From the NCBI GenBank assembly GCA_947095585.1, contig OX352765.1, positions 60,443,623-60,507,622 on the forward strand: DNA of 64,000 nucleotides, read 5' to 3'. The position numbers were made by a program, and so were the translations under genes. Source of the DNA: Nephrocerus scutellatus (taxonomy: Eukaryota > Arthropoda > Insecta > Diptera > Pipunculidae). This document shows positions 45,531-56,657 of the stretch, one piece after another (the stretch's first letter is position 1; the number at the start of each line of letters is the position of its first letter). Under the pieces are notes generated by a model. It saw nothing but the letters and a program-made list of their open reading frames with translations, did no database searches and had not been told where the DNA came from.

Positions 45531-45670
45531 AAGAAGGTTCGCTTTATTGTACATCTACCATTATCTGAGAATCCAATAGCTCTTGGAAGGTCAACACAAA
45601 ACGAGACAAGAAGGTTCGCTTTATTGTACATCTACCATTATCTGAGAATCCAATAGCTCTTGGAAGGTCT
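45518..45670 (+). repeat. 77-bp tandem duplication in element F
   Basis: ACACAAAACGAGACAAGAAG through CCAATAGCTCTTGGAAGGTC occurs twice in direct succession (starts near 45516 and 45593). It encodes the start of RT (KVRFIVHLPLSENPIALG) and its copy. Confidence 0.85.
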
Positions 45671-46560
45671 AGAGACATGGTTATAAATAGATTTTTGTCA
45701 ATGGAAAAACGCTTGCAAAGGGACACAACTTTACGTTCAGAGTATATCAAATTCATGGACGAATATGAAGTTTTGGGACACATGGAAAGGTTACGTCCAG
45801 CAGATGTTCCGGATGCCAATTATTTCATTCCTCATCATTGTGTTGTGAAGCCCTACAGTAGTACTACCAAACTAAGAGTGGTATTTGACGCATTGGCCAA
45901 AACATCAAATGAATTGGCTTTGAACAACATTTTGCATAAGGGCCCAACAGCAATCGGCAAATTCGCATACGCGAAGAAGACACTGCTCAACAACTGATTG
46001 TGTGGCGGAAGGATCCAACCAAATTTATACAGTTTTATCGTCTTCTATTGTCACTTATCGAACAAAGTCAGCTCCATATCTTGCAACTAAATGACTCCAG
46101 CATCTGGCAAAAGAAAACATGCATAAGTACCCGCAAGCTGCATCATCATTACACGACGATTTTTATGTAGACGAGTGCTTAAGTGGTGACAACGACATCA
46201 ACACGGCGCTTTACACCCAAAACCAACTCACAACTATTCTTCATGAAGCTGGATTCAAGCTCAGTAAATGGTGCGCTAGTCATCCAAAGCTACTGGCAGA
46301 CATACCATTAAAGGATCAAGAAATAAATTTAGATTTAGATGGTTCATCAAACAAGGCAACAAAAACATTAGGAATCATTTGGCTACCAAAAACTGATGAA
46401 CTGTGCGGACGAGCGCAAGTGTCATCCGGAAAATCTATCACCAAGCGAGTAGTATCATCAGAATTGGCTCGAATTTTCTATCCTTTGGGAATTTTTGACC
46501 CCGTAACAGTATCAGCAAAGATATTTATGCAGGACCTATGGCAGCAAAAATACACGTGGG
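45600..46560 (+). pseudogene. pol: element F reverse transcriptase, core deleted
   Basis: BEL-type RT. The N-terminal part 45677-45997 has YFIPHHCVVKP and TTKLRVVFDALAKTSNELAL. Then about 100 residues of palm are lost. The next frame (46119-46886) starts near the catalytic motif, which reads FYVDECLSG instead of YVDDCL, so a catalytic Asp is changed to Glu. GFKLSKWCASHP and LGIIWLPKTDEL follow. Inactive. Confidence 0.85.
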
Positions 46561-47121
46561 ATGAAGTATTGCCCCTTCAGGAGCAACAAGAACGGATGCT
46601 GAAAGTTCAAAGACACGTCTTCAACGCAAAGGTACCAGTTTCTATTCAACTACATACATTTTCAGATGCTTCGGAAAAGGTATATGGGGCAGTTGTTTAT
46701 GTGCGAGCAAGTTATAAAGACAAAACTATAACATCAAGATTGCTCTGCGCAAAATCCAGAATAGCACCTTTGAAGAAACAAACACTGCCTCGAATAGAAT
46801 TATGCTCCTCTTTTGGGAGACGAACTAACAGAAAGAGTGAAGCAGGAACTCAAATACCAAGACATGCTCACATTTTTTTGGTCTGACTCTGAATTTCTTT
46901 TATCCTGGATCAAGTCATCAGCTTCATCACTACACACATTTGTAGCAAATCGGGTAAGCAGAATTCAAGAGCTTTCACGCGCTGTTCAATGGCATCATGT
47001 TTCATCCAAAATGAATCCTGCTGACATAATCTCCCGTGGTTATAATCATGAAGAATTCAGTTCATGCTACATATGGTTTTTGGATCACTGTTTTTACATG
47101 GAACCAATGAATTTTAGCTAA
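46561..47121 (+). pseudogene. pol: element F RNase H
   Basis: QLHTFSDASEKVYGAVVYVR with catalytic Asp, LPRIELC, then a shift near 46815 to FFWSDSEFLLSWIKSSASSL, FVANRVSRIQEL and WHHVSSKMNPADIISRG, which is the RNase H C-terminal part. Two frames, small deletions. Confidence 0.85.
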
Positions 47122-48600
47122 ATCAAGAAAAAAAAAAGACGTTTAACATACCAAATGACATTGAAAGAAAAAGGCATTAAACTGTGGCAGCAGCATTACC
47201 AGCTTTAGCACCATGTGAAGCATTAATATATGGAATAAATCACAGAAACTAGTTTCGATTTCTACAACGTACGGTCGGATATGTGTTTCGCTTCATTGCA
47301 AATCTCAAAGGGGGAAAGGCGAAAGGGCCAAGTCACAAATCTTTATGCGCGCAGGAAATGGAGTAATCATTGAGAGTCATAATTAAGACTATCCAAATCT
47401 CTGATTTCAAGTATGAAAGGAAAGGAACTGCAACGATATAAGCAAGTGAGTAAATCAAACCAACTTGCAAGTCTCTGCCCTTTGCTAGACGATCAGCAAA
47501 TACTTCGTGTGGGAGGGCTACTGGAAGCTTCAACTTTGTCGTTCGATGCCAAGCATCCAATGATTTTAGTATATAATGACCCGTTGATCAAACTCATTTT
47601 AAAAATGATTCATGAAGAAAACCAACACTGCGGCCCGAAGTCTTTATTGGCCACCTCTCGACAACAATTTTGGATATTAAGAAGAAAAACAGTAGCACGC
47701 AACATTATGCAAAACTGTGTACGCTGTACAAAGGTAAAACCGAAGTTATTTCCTCAAATCATCTACCAGCTGATCGAGTGACAGAATCACGCCCATTTTT
47801 GATATCAGGCGTAGATTGTTGTGGTCCCATTTGGGTATATCATAAAATCCGAGGAAAAAGACCACATAAGGCCTACATTGCAGTCTTTTGCTGTTTTGCC
47901 ACAAATGCCGTTCACATGGAAATAGTATCAGACCCAACTACAGAAGCCTTCATCGGAGCACTGAAAAGATTCATTAGTCGTAAAGGAAGGTGCAAAACGT
48001 TGTACTCCGACAATGCAACGAACTTTGTTGGTGCACAAAATCAATTATTTGAGCTGCAAAAAGCTATTTTTTCGAACAACTCCAAAGAAAGGATCATCAA
48101 ATCATGCAATGATAAAGGAATTGAATTCAAATTCATTCCATCCAGAGCCCCACATTTTGGTGGACTATGAGAAGCAGCTGTTAATTCCGCTAAGTATCAT
48201 CTACTTCGAAATGTGTCAACTTCATCATTGACATATGAAGAATTTGAAACGGTGTTAAAAGAAATAGAGGCAATCTTGAATTCTCGACTACTCACACTAC
48301 TGTCATCAAACCCAAACGACTTAGGAGCTCTTACACCAGGTCATTTCATTATCGATGAGCCTTTAACGACGCCAGTGGACTAAAGATCTTCAGCGAATAA
48401 AACATCATTCAACACTAGATGGAAACTTGTGTCAGAATTGAAACACACATTCTGGAAAGGATGGCATGAAGAATATCTACAAGAACTTCAATCCGAAACG
48501 GCACTCTTAAGTCCAAGATGAGGGAGTCAATAAGAGGAGATCAGTGACCAGCAGCCCATCACTCACTACAATGCTGATTACACTACTCTTTCTACCATTG
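47122..48600 (+). pseudogene. pol: element F integrase
   Basis: LQRYKQVSKSNQLASLCPLL, then zinc N-terminus MIHEENQHCG with CVRCTKVKP, a frameshift near 47760, catalytic Asp in SGVDCCGPIWV and LYSDNATNFVGA, and PHFGGL followed by TGA in place of Trp before EAAV. The C-terminal domain (NTRWKLVSELKHTFWKGWHE) is partly deleted after 48500. Close match to E. Confidence 0.85.
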
Positions 48601-50130
48601 ACATTGGCATCTCAAATTTAAATATCCAAATTTGAGGCAAACCCCGGGACTTACTTCAAAGGAATGGGTACTGCACGGCTATCAACTTGTGTTTGGAAAA
48701 TCATTGTGTACTACGATTTGGCGCCATTTTATCATCTTATACTATCAGATGGTATCCAAGCTTTGAAAAAACTATGCCTACATCCAACATCAGAAATTTC
48801 ATGTCACTCACTCATCGAATACTTTGAAAACGCTCGCAATCAGTTAAATCAAGAGGACAGTTTATTATCATCAAATCGAACAAAAAGAGCAGCATTTAAT
48901 ATAATTGGAAATGTTGCTCACGCTTTGTTAGGCGTTCTAGACTCTGATTACGCAGATGAAATGTCAAACACAGTCAACAAAGTTAAGTCGAACGAAGAAT
49001 ATCTGCTACAGCTGCTCAAAAATCAAACATAATTTATCGATTCTACAATCAACATTATAAAACAGGATGCGAAAGATACATCTTTACGCCTAGCTGAATT
49101 TCAACATAATTTCACGGAAAATTTGAAAAGCATTAACAACTCAGTAACTCAATTTTGACGTTTACAACGGTTTACTGTCGTAATCTATCAACTATACGAT
49201 TTCAATTTCAAATTAAACCATTTAAAGTTCTATGCAAACTTTTTCAAAAGAAAACGAAACCTTTTCAAAAACAAATAAAATTTTTTCCAAACCAAACCAA
49301 ACTTTTTCAAATCCTTTTTTTCAAAATTAAAAGAAACTTTTTCAAAAACAAAAGAAACTAAAATTTTTTTTTTAATGGATGCATATTTGTGTTGTAATTG
49401 TTGCAGACGTTTTAAGTTATTGTTTGTAACGCGTTTTTTATCACATTTACCATATCCAAATGTCTATATAACATTTTCGCTTATAATTCTCCGAGCATTT
49501 TGAATCTAAGTGAAAATATCAATGTTAACGGCAAGTATAAAAATTCATATATATAGAAAATGTACGGCAAGAAAAAATGTTCAAGGACGACTTTTAAGTC
49601 TTTCGGTGTTTTAAAAATAATTGTGATTATGATGGTCGCAACAAAATGACAGTAGAACTTAGAAACCGATAAATATGTCAAAAAGCCACTAGACCGATCA
49701 AAATTATAATTCATTTAGAATTATGAGCGAAAATGTTAGACATTTGGATTCTCACTAGCACTCGTTACAGTTGTTAAGTTTCGTAAAATACAGTTAACAG
49801 GCAGCCCCTCCATTGAAATAAAAAATGTTAGTTTCTTTTGATTTTGAAAAAGTTTCTTTTAATTTTGAAAAAGCTTCATATGGATTTGAAAAAGTTTGGT
49901 TTGGTTTGGAAAAAGTTTTATTTGTTTTTGAAAAGGTTTCGTTTGCTTTTAAAAAAGTTTGCATTGAACTTTAAATGGTTTGATTTGAAATTGAAATTCT
50001 ATATCAGCGATAGTCACAGACTTACAGCACATCCAATCAGAATTAATAATAATTCTGACACATACCATACCACACATACCGAAATACTCGGAATCAGCGT
50101 GAATCGTGACCAATTTGTTGCCTAAAGCCA
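48560..50130 (+). pseudogene. env: element F envelope-like domain, split by foldback element
   Basis: A hydrophobic start (near 48570) is followed by a frame (48664-49032) with YYDLAPFYH, NRTKRAAFNIIGNVAHALLG, that is a basic cleavage site then a Gly/Ala-rich fusion-peptide-like stretch, as in F-type envelopes of errantiviruses and roo. It stops at TAA near 49030. About 150 bp further on it is interrupted by the insertion 49195-50001. A last piece (EILGISVNRDQFVA) ends at 50125. The transmembrane end is absent. The cleavage region lost from E is kept here. Confidence 0.8.
49195..50001. mobile_element. foldback-like inverted-repeat element
   Basis: 807-bp imperfect palindrome flanked by TA. 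Outer arms (49195-49372 and 49826-50001) consist of short units of about 20 bp, such as AAACTTTTTCAAAA and its variants. Inner arms (49456-49490 and 49717-49747) pair again: CCAAATGTCTA and complement. The comparison with E, where CAACTATCAGCG is uninterrupted, fixes the insertion point. Tandem subrepeats in the arms are typical of Foldback elements. Confidence 0.8.
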
Positions 50131-50400
50131 CGAAGCCATGATCTGGAATTTCAGGAACAAAGCCATTTCACAAGCGATTCGCATGAATTTCGAAATGAGG
50201 ACTAAGATGCGACTATAAGACTTCTTCCTATGGAAATTCTGTAATATGATCTTTATGGTCTTGAATTTCTGGAATAAAGCAATTTCTCAAGCGATTCGCA
50301 TGAAATTCGGAATGTAGGACTAAGATTCCACTATAAGACTTCTTCTTATGGAAATTCTGGGATATGGTCATTAGGACCTTTGAATTTTAGAAACTATACC
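50131..50400. repeat. tandem repeat, unit about 115 bp
   Basis: TCTGGAATTTCAGGAACAAA, TTTCACAAGCGATTCGCATG, GGACTAAGATGCGACTATAA and CTTATGGAAATTCTG recur with small changes near 50140, 50260 and (partial) 50375. Confidence 0.75.
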
Positions 50401-51299
50401 ATTTGAGATGTTCGTTCGTGTATCCGTTCCACAGACAAGCAGATCTTTGTTTTTTTTTTCGTCCCGGGCAGACGTTGTCACGCTCAAAACCTACGTCCGT
50501 GTTTCCGACACAGCCTACCCTGCTCTTTTTTTTATTAATAATTATAAACAAATCACACAGAAATAATAAATAAAGGAATAAAGTTCTTTACTAAAAATTT
50601 TGTCGGCGTTTATAATTTATTAGTCGTAAAACCATACAATGAATAAAACATATTTGCCTGTGTTTACATTTTCAATTACTCCATACCAAAAATTACTATC
50701 ATCACTTTTAAGTTGACCCATAGAAGTGACAACGATCAACGACTAAATTACTGAATACCGGAAATTATTATCGTCATCACTCAAACAAAGCACACAGAAA
50801 TAATAAATTTTGTCTGCGTTTATAATTTATTTCGCGAGCCGTTATTTAAGCAATGGTCTTGTTTTTAATTTTTTGTGCGCAAACACAATTTTTTGACGAA
50901 GCACGTGCCGAAGTGCAGCACGACCGTGCACAGCGTTGATTGGTAGACAACTTTTAAAGGTGATTTTGCTGGGGAGTTTACTTTCATCCGCGGATTAGCT
51001 TCTTCTGTAATTGACTACTGCCTCATTTCTGGAAGTTGGAAATAACTGCTCGGAGATTTTCGTGTAGGTGTCGAGCATTTTTCGGATCACTTGCCTTTTG
51101 GAATTGAATACAGGTTCGCCAAATGGTGACTCTTTCACACAACTGGGATTATTACCGATTTTGGTTTGGAACGAAAGAATGCGCTATAACTTTCAGACTA
51201 ACATGAATATTAATCTAGAGAGTTTATATTCTGCAAATACTTTGTTAATATTGATACAATAACAAATATAAATAAAAATACAAAAATTTAAAGTCCTTA
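50401..51299. other. no gene seen
   Basis: Contains GCGTTTATAATTTATT near 50608 and 50817, so at least one short repeat pair. The frame 51068-51262 has no recognised domain. Confidence 0.4.
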
Positions 51300-52669
51300 C
51301 AAGCAAGCGGTACCCAATCCGATTTGTATTAGCTTGGGTCGGGGCTAAATAAGAAGTTGGGCTTGCCTTGGTCGGCGGCGCTTCATGACGACCTAGGTTG
51401 CGGTTGGCCAATCACCACTCAACTGAATTAATTGATTCTTGAAACTAATACAAGCCTCGGATACGTATCGAATTTATCAACATTGACCTTTGGCCCACGG
51501 AAAAGGACACGTTTTGGAACTTGGAACATTCGCACGCTCGTCAAGACAACAACACTCAATTAACAAAGGAATTTCGTAAATACCATCTAGAGATTCTTGG
51601 TCTTAGTGAGGTGAGAGGCCTGGAGTAGGGGAAAAACGAACATCCACCGGCGAGTTTCTAATTTTTTCGGGTAAGCCTGCAGGAGAACACCATGCCAATG
51701 GAGTGGAATTTCTACTCTCTAAAGCCGCGAGAAGATCGTTACAGGACTGGCGAGCAATATCCGATAGAATTATTATTGAAAGATTAAAATCTGCTGTTCG
51801 ACAGGTCGTGTTTGTTCAAGTTTATACACCAACGGAACAAGCCACCTCTGAAGAAAAAGACTCGTTTTACTTGCGTCTAAATAATTCATTAGATCAACTA
51901 CGGAAGAATGACATCGTTATTTTGATGGGTGACCTTAACGCAAAGGTAGGCAGCGACATCAGTGATTGGGAACATGTCATGGAAAAACACGGCCTTGGTT
52001 CTATGAATAACAGCGGCGAAAGGTTTGCTGATCTATGTTCTGATCGCAACCTAATCATTGGAGGCACAATTTTTCCCCACAAAAACAACCACAAAGCCAC
52101 CTGGACCTCTCCTGATCACATGTACAACAACCAGATTGATCACATCGCTATAAGTCGCAAGTGGCGATCATCTTTGCTGGACGATAGAACCCGAAGAGCA
52201 GCCGACGTCTACAGCGACCACCACCTAGTGGTTGGGAGTGTGCGGTTGAAGCTCGCGGTCCGCTCAGTCACACGAAGTCAAATAACGAGAAAGCCAGCTG
52301 CACTGAAAGACCCAGATGTGAAACTGCAATATGTATCCTGCGTACAACAGTCTCTCTCTGAGATACAGCCCCAAACCCTAGAGTCTAAATGGGAGAAAAC
52401 AGTAAATGCGTATACGGAAGCAGCCTCATCCGTTTTAGCTTATCCCGACAAAAGTAGAAAAGAATGGATTTCAGATAGCACATGGAACACCATTCGTGAA
52501 CGACAATCCATCAAAGCAGAGCTAAACGCGGCCCCGGGTCCGAGCGAAGTGCATTAGCGCGGAAGTATAGGGATCTGGACCGGCAAGTTGGCTGTTCAGC
52601 TAGGAACTATAAACGTGCATGGCTAAGCGACATCTCAACACAAGCACAGCAAGCCGCTGATAGCAGACA
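51300..52669 (+). pseudogene. RTE-type LINE, endonuclease part
   Basis: Non-LTR element, left part. GTWNIRTL near 51505-51530 is the AP-endonuclease start and EILGLSEV follows near 51590. After a stop and shift, 51703-52557 is open for 284 codons: VFVQVYTPTEQA, ILMGDLNAKVGSD, GGTIFPHKNNHKATWTSPDH, NQIDHIAISRKWRSSLLDDR and VYSDHHLVVGSVRLKL. These are the catalytic endonuclease blocks (GDxN, W-SPD, IDHI, SDHxL), in RTE-clade style. The linker toward RT (DSRQY) is cut at 52669 by element G. Role: nicks target DNA for target-primed reverse transcription. Confidence 0.87.
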
Positions 52670-53633
52670 ATATTGTGAGGGGAAATTCTGCGCAGGAGGA
52701 AGAATTTCCCTACACAGTATGCATTATATATGCCACCTCCTCATCACTTCACCATCATCATATTTTCTTTCATAATTTATTTTTATATTCCTTAAACTTT
52801 GTTCTACATGCACTAATGAATTAATAAAGCAACCAAATGTATACAAATGGTGTTCTCACTGAGTAAAAAGGGAAAAATCACTCAATATAAAAGAAGAGTG
52901 AAAATATGGTTGTCAGTAAACACCTAACACAACACAGAAAAAAAAGAAACTCAATTCTCGTTTTCTCCTAAAAGCAGGCAAGCGCTCAAAAGACAACCAA
53001 CCACAGGCGGTTAATCTAACCACCACCGAGTCGAGCGAAACAGCAGTGACCAATCCGACGCAACTGATCTAGCATGAGTCATAGGCGAACAGAAAATTCC
53101 AAAAGAGAAAGTAATATTAAGCACAAAAACGAGAACAGCAGCGAATTCGCCCAAAAATACGGCTGTCCCACTCACACCCAGGCGGCAGTGGACTCTTACG
53201 CACCGATCGGAACCCAATGCACACTAACTTCAGACAAACGGCTGATGGGGTCGATGACCGAAACTTTTCAAAACACAAACCGTTTTCAAAACCAAATGTG
53301 TAAATGACGTAAGCAGAGATCAAACAAACACACTACATACATGCATATGGTAGAGAATGCGTATAGAGCATGCGTATAATAGAGTCAAAACGTGTATATA
53401 TCATGTTATTGCAATACAACAAAACATGTATATTGCATGTATATTGAAATACGACAAAACATGTATATTAGAATAAATTTGAAACATGTATGCAAAACAC
53501 GTCGATCATATATATTGCCAACAATATATGGCAATATGCATCGGACTATAGAGGGAAAACCGAAGAAAACAACAACAAAACACAAGAAAGATGACAAACA
53601 AACGAAAAACCACCTTGTATGACAACAGAAAAA

Positions 53634-53669
53634 TATAAAAGGAGCACGCAGCTCGACAGAAGGGCAGTC
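53634..53669 (+). promoter_or_regulatory. LTR core promoter of element G (also 61314-61349)
   Basis: TATAAAAGGAGC followed about 30 bp later by GGCAGTCTT, an initiator-like sequence. Identical in the 3' LTR. Start site is inferred from spacing only. Confidence 0.6.
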
Positions 53670-53692
53670 TTCCTGAGTTCTTTTTGGAATCG

Positions 53693-53984
53693 ACATTAGT
53701 GGCTTAAGAGTACTTACCTTGCCATTACCGCTGAAGCTAAACGCTGCAACGCTGACTGAATCCTCACATTAGTGCCTTAAGAGTACTTACCTTGCCATTA
53801 CCGCTGAAGCTTAACGCTGCAACGTGGACTGAATCCTCACATTAGTGGCTTAAGAGTACTTACCTTGCCATTACCGCTGAAGCTAAACGCTGCAACGCTG
53901 ACTGAATCCTCACATTAGTGGCTTAAGAGTACTTACCTTGCCATAACCGCTGAGGCTACACGCTGTGAACTCATCCGCCATCAA
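53693..53984 (+). repeat. 73-bp tandem repeat in 5' LTR of G, four copies
   Basis: Units start ACATTAGTG at 53693, 53766, 53839 and 53912. Each has AAGAGTACTTACCTTGCCAT, whose complement is a consensus splice donor, AAG|GTAAGTACT. The last unit is diverged at its end. Confidence 0.92.
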
Positions 53985-54338
53985 AGCATTATATCAAACT
54001 TTATATAAAATAAACAACTAACTTCCTAACCTCTTTTTCACAGGAGAATTATCAAACTTTATATAAAATAAACACTAATTTCCTAATATCTTCTCACAGG
54101 AAAATTATCAAACTTTATATAAAATAACTATTAATTTTATAAAAAGAAAAATTATCACAACATGCCTCAAGGGGCCACAAATATCCTTTGTATAAATTAA
54201 TATTGAATATACTTGAACTAAATGAAGATAAAATTCCAAAAACCCTAAACAAAAAAATCTTATCATTGTAACGACCAAATTTAAAATAGAACCCTGGTCA
54301 CACTGATTTCTACCCCGGCTGGGAAACTCCGTTACAAT

Positions 54339-54356
54339 TGGCGCCCGAGCAGGGAC
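54339..54356 (+). promoter_or_regulatory. primer-binding site, tRNA-Lys type
   Basis: TGGCGCCCGAGCAGGGAC begins two bases after the LTR. It is complementary to the 3' end of a tRNA-Lys (GGGCGCCA acceptor) and differs by one base from the tRNA-Lys3 site used by lentiviruses. Confidence 0.82.
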
Positions 54357-54418
54357 CCTGGAATTTTAAAACCATATTTAATAAAACAAAAACCCAATAA
54401 CACCAGAATACAGCCAAA

Positions 54419-55482
54419 ATGGTCAGAATGAGCTGGGTGTATAACCTATCGAAAGATGAACTAAAAAATTATATGAACGAATTCAGACTGGATACCAACG
54501 GTTCGGTAGAAGAACTGAGAAAACGTTTTTCCAACTATATTACAGGGCGAGACGTCACGTCAGAGGACGAAACTCGCCTCATCGAGTTGGAAAAGAAGCA
54601 TACCCGCGGCATGCTGCCTCAAATATCCCTAAACCCTACGGATTCACAGGATTACAAGGAACCAAAGGCGGTCGTAAGCAGGACGACGTTCCCCAGTGCC
54701 AAGGGAAACAATTGCCATACGAAACCCAACAGAGGCACCAGGGGCATCGTACCCAATGGTTATCGACGCGTAAATGGTCAGTGCGGTACGACGGTGGCAA
54801 AGAGCCTCTTCTGTTTATCGAGAGATTGGAAGAGCTCGCGGATGCATACTCGTTGAGTAGAAATCTGCTTCACCGGACTATGCCGGAGTTGCTTCGCGAC
54901 CGAGCCTTGCTGTGGTTCCGTAGCAACAACCAGAGGTGGCAGGACTGGAGCAACTTCAAGACGGACTTTTTGCAATTCCTGCCCACCAGATACTGGGAAC
55001 GTCTGGACGATGAAATCCGCCAAAGACGCCAGAAGCCACAGGAACAGTTCAAAGACTACGTAATTACGATGCAGAACCTGATGAGGCATGCGAATTATAC
55101 AGAAGAAGAGCAGCTAGAAAGAATCTTCCGGAACTGCCGTCAGGAATACCAATATTATATCCGACGGAAGGATTTCGGTAACCTCCGTGAACTCATCGGA
55201 CTCGCGGAAGATTTCGAGGGCATAGCAGACGCCGCGGACCCAATCAGCCATGTGTCACGGCCTAGACCGAAGGAAAGAAATTGCATGGTCGCATCAGACT
55301 CCGACGAACGAATAGACGTCAGAACCGCATGCATGCGATGCGGTCAACACGGCCAAGTTAGGCGGGACTGCCGCAACCCGCAAGTACTCTTTTGCTGTGA
55401 CTGTGGAAAGCGGCAGATACGAACGATGGAGTGCTGCCGCAAACGAAATAACCGAGCGGGTCACGAACAGGGGAACCGGTAG
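54419..55482 (+). pseudogene. gag: element G gag with SAP-like N-terminus
   Basis: From ATG 54419. Residues about 5-45 (LSKDELKNYMNEFRLDTNGS, VEELRKRFSNYI) resemble a SAP DNA-binding motif. A frameshift near 54715-54770 moves to the second frame, which holds the capsid region (LLFIERLEELADAYSLSRNL, ALLWFRSNNQRWQDWSNFKT) and two zinc knuckles (CMRCGQHGQVRRDC and CCDCGKRQIRTMEC). The frame ends at TAG 55480. Apart from the shift, the protein looks whole. Confidence 0.85.
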
Positions 55483-55526
55483 AACAGAGGTGCAACGGAA
55501 CCCCAGAGACAGACACCTCATACCCA

Positions 55527-55930
55527 GTGAATTTTCTAACTTCTGATTCCAGCCGCATTCTAGCTACCATCACCATAGGAGAAGATCTTGTTAACGCCAC
55601 CATCGATACGGGAGCTACCAGGAGTTTCATAAGTGAACGAGCCGCTACAAACAAGAGAAGTAAAACCAACAGCGTAGCCGTCAACATGACAGTCCGGATG
55701 GCCGAAGGGACTCCTAAGCTCATGCAAGAGGCATTACGATTGGACATTCGGATTGGGAACAGACACACAGAGTTCTTGTTCCTGGTCCTTCCAGAGGCCA
55801 TGGACCACGTCATACTGGGGCTGGATTTCCTATTACGAGTCGGCGCACGGTTAACTTGCGGCGGCCAGACAGTGAGACTCGAAGAACGGATAGGAGCAGC
55901 AGACAGTGTTCTACAAAGCACCACAACTAC
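55527..55930 (+). pseudogene. pol: element G retropepsin
   Basis: ILATITIGEDLVNATIDTGA with the DTG triplet near 55600, TRSFISERAA, and HVILGLDFLLRVGA as the C-terminal ILG-D motif. In frame with RT. No stops within. Processes Gag-Pol in relatives. Confidence 0.88.
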
Positions 55931-56657
55931 AACTACACCACGAACGGATAAAGAAAAACTTTCGGCTTTCCTCCAGCAGGAGTTCGAAAAATTTGACAAG
56001 CTACCTGCTGTATCTAATATAGCAGAACACAAGATCGTCATGCGCGACGATAGACCAATAAAGCAGCGGTACTACCCTCAGAATCCAGTAATGCAAGAAG
56101 TCATCAACACAGAGATAGACGAACTGCTGACCAAGGGGTGCATAGAGCCCTCTCATAGTCCACACAGCGCACCGATAGTCCTGGTTCGGAAAAAGACCGG
56201 CAAATGGAGACTATGCATCGATTACCGGGAACTCAACGCACGATCAATACCGGACGCCTACCCTCTTCCCAGAATTCAACACATCCTAGAAAGACTCCGA
56301 GGCGCAAAATTCATCAGCAGTCTGGACTTGCGGAACGGGTATTGGCAGATACCAATGGAAAATGAGAGCAGACAATACACTGCCTTTACGGTGCCTGGCC
56401 GCGGCCTATTCCAGTGGCGGGTGATGCCATTCGGTTTACACTCTGCACCAGCCACCTTCCAGAGGGCACTTGACAGAGTCATCGGGCCGGAAATGGAACC
56501 CCACGCGTTCGCGTATCTTGATGATATAATTGTCACTGGAAGGAAGTTCGACGAACACCTAGAAAACCTACGCACAGTATTCAGAAGGCTCCAAGAAGCC
56601 CACCTAAAAATAAATCCGGAAAATGTGATTTCTGCAAAACAGAGATCAGATATCTAG
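55931..56657 (+). pseudogene. pol: element G reverse transcriptase
   Basis: IKQRYYPQNPVMQEVINTEI, SHSPHSAPIVLVRKKTGKWR, LCIDYRELNARS, FISSLDLRNGYWQIPM, WRVMPFGLHSAPATFQRALD and AYLDDIIVTG (near 56510). All polymerase motifs are present. The frame is lost near 56630 in KINPEK-C, and the thumb (YLGHVVSRQGI) continues in another frame. Confidence 0.92.

Larger units (their letters stand above)
36981..50130 (+). mobile_element. BEL/Pao (roo-like) element F, interrupted and truncated
   Basis: Plus-strand BEL element with gag, protease, RT, RNase H, integrase and env-like domain, but no LTRs in the window. It is broken at 37235/44514 by element E of the same family, flanked by GTGTG, and at 49194/50002 by a foldback-like element. 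Reading resumes on the other side of both insertions in the proper order. Many deletions and stops are present. Confidence 0.88.
52674..54336 (+). repeat. 5' LTR of element G
   Basis: 1663 bp, TGTGAGGGGAAATT to CTCCGTTACA. Contains a TATA box (53634-53640), four 73-bp repeats (53693-53984) and, at 53995-54140, three copies of a unit containing ATTATCAAACTTTATATAAA, two of them with CACAGGA. Carries about 33 bp near 52815-52848 that the 3' LTR lacks. Small frames inside (for example 53074-53307) recur in both LTRs but show no domain. Confidence 0.93.

Noticed and set aside
53074..53307. 77-codon frame conserved in both G LTRs (also 60755-60988)
   Set aside because: Conservation is explained by the LTRs being copies of each other. 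No known LTR-encoded protein resembles it.
53693..53984. 73-bp direct repeats as a possible CRISPR-like array
   Set aside because: Units are contiguous without spacers and lie in a eukaryotic LTR.
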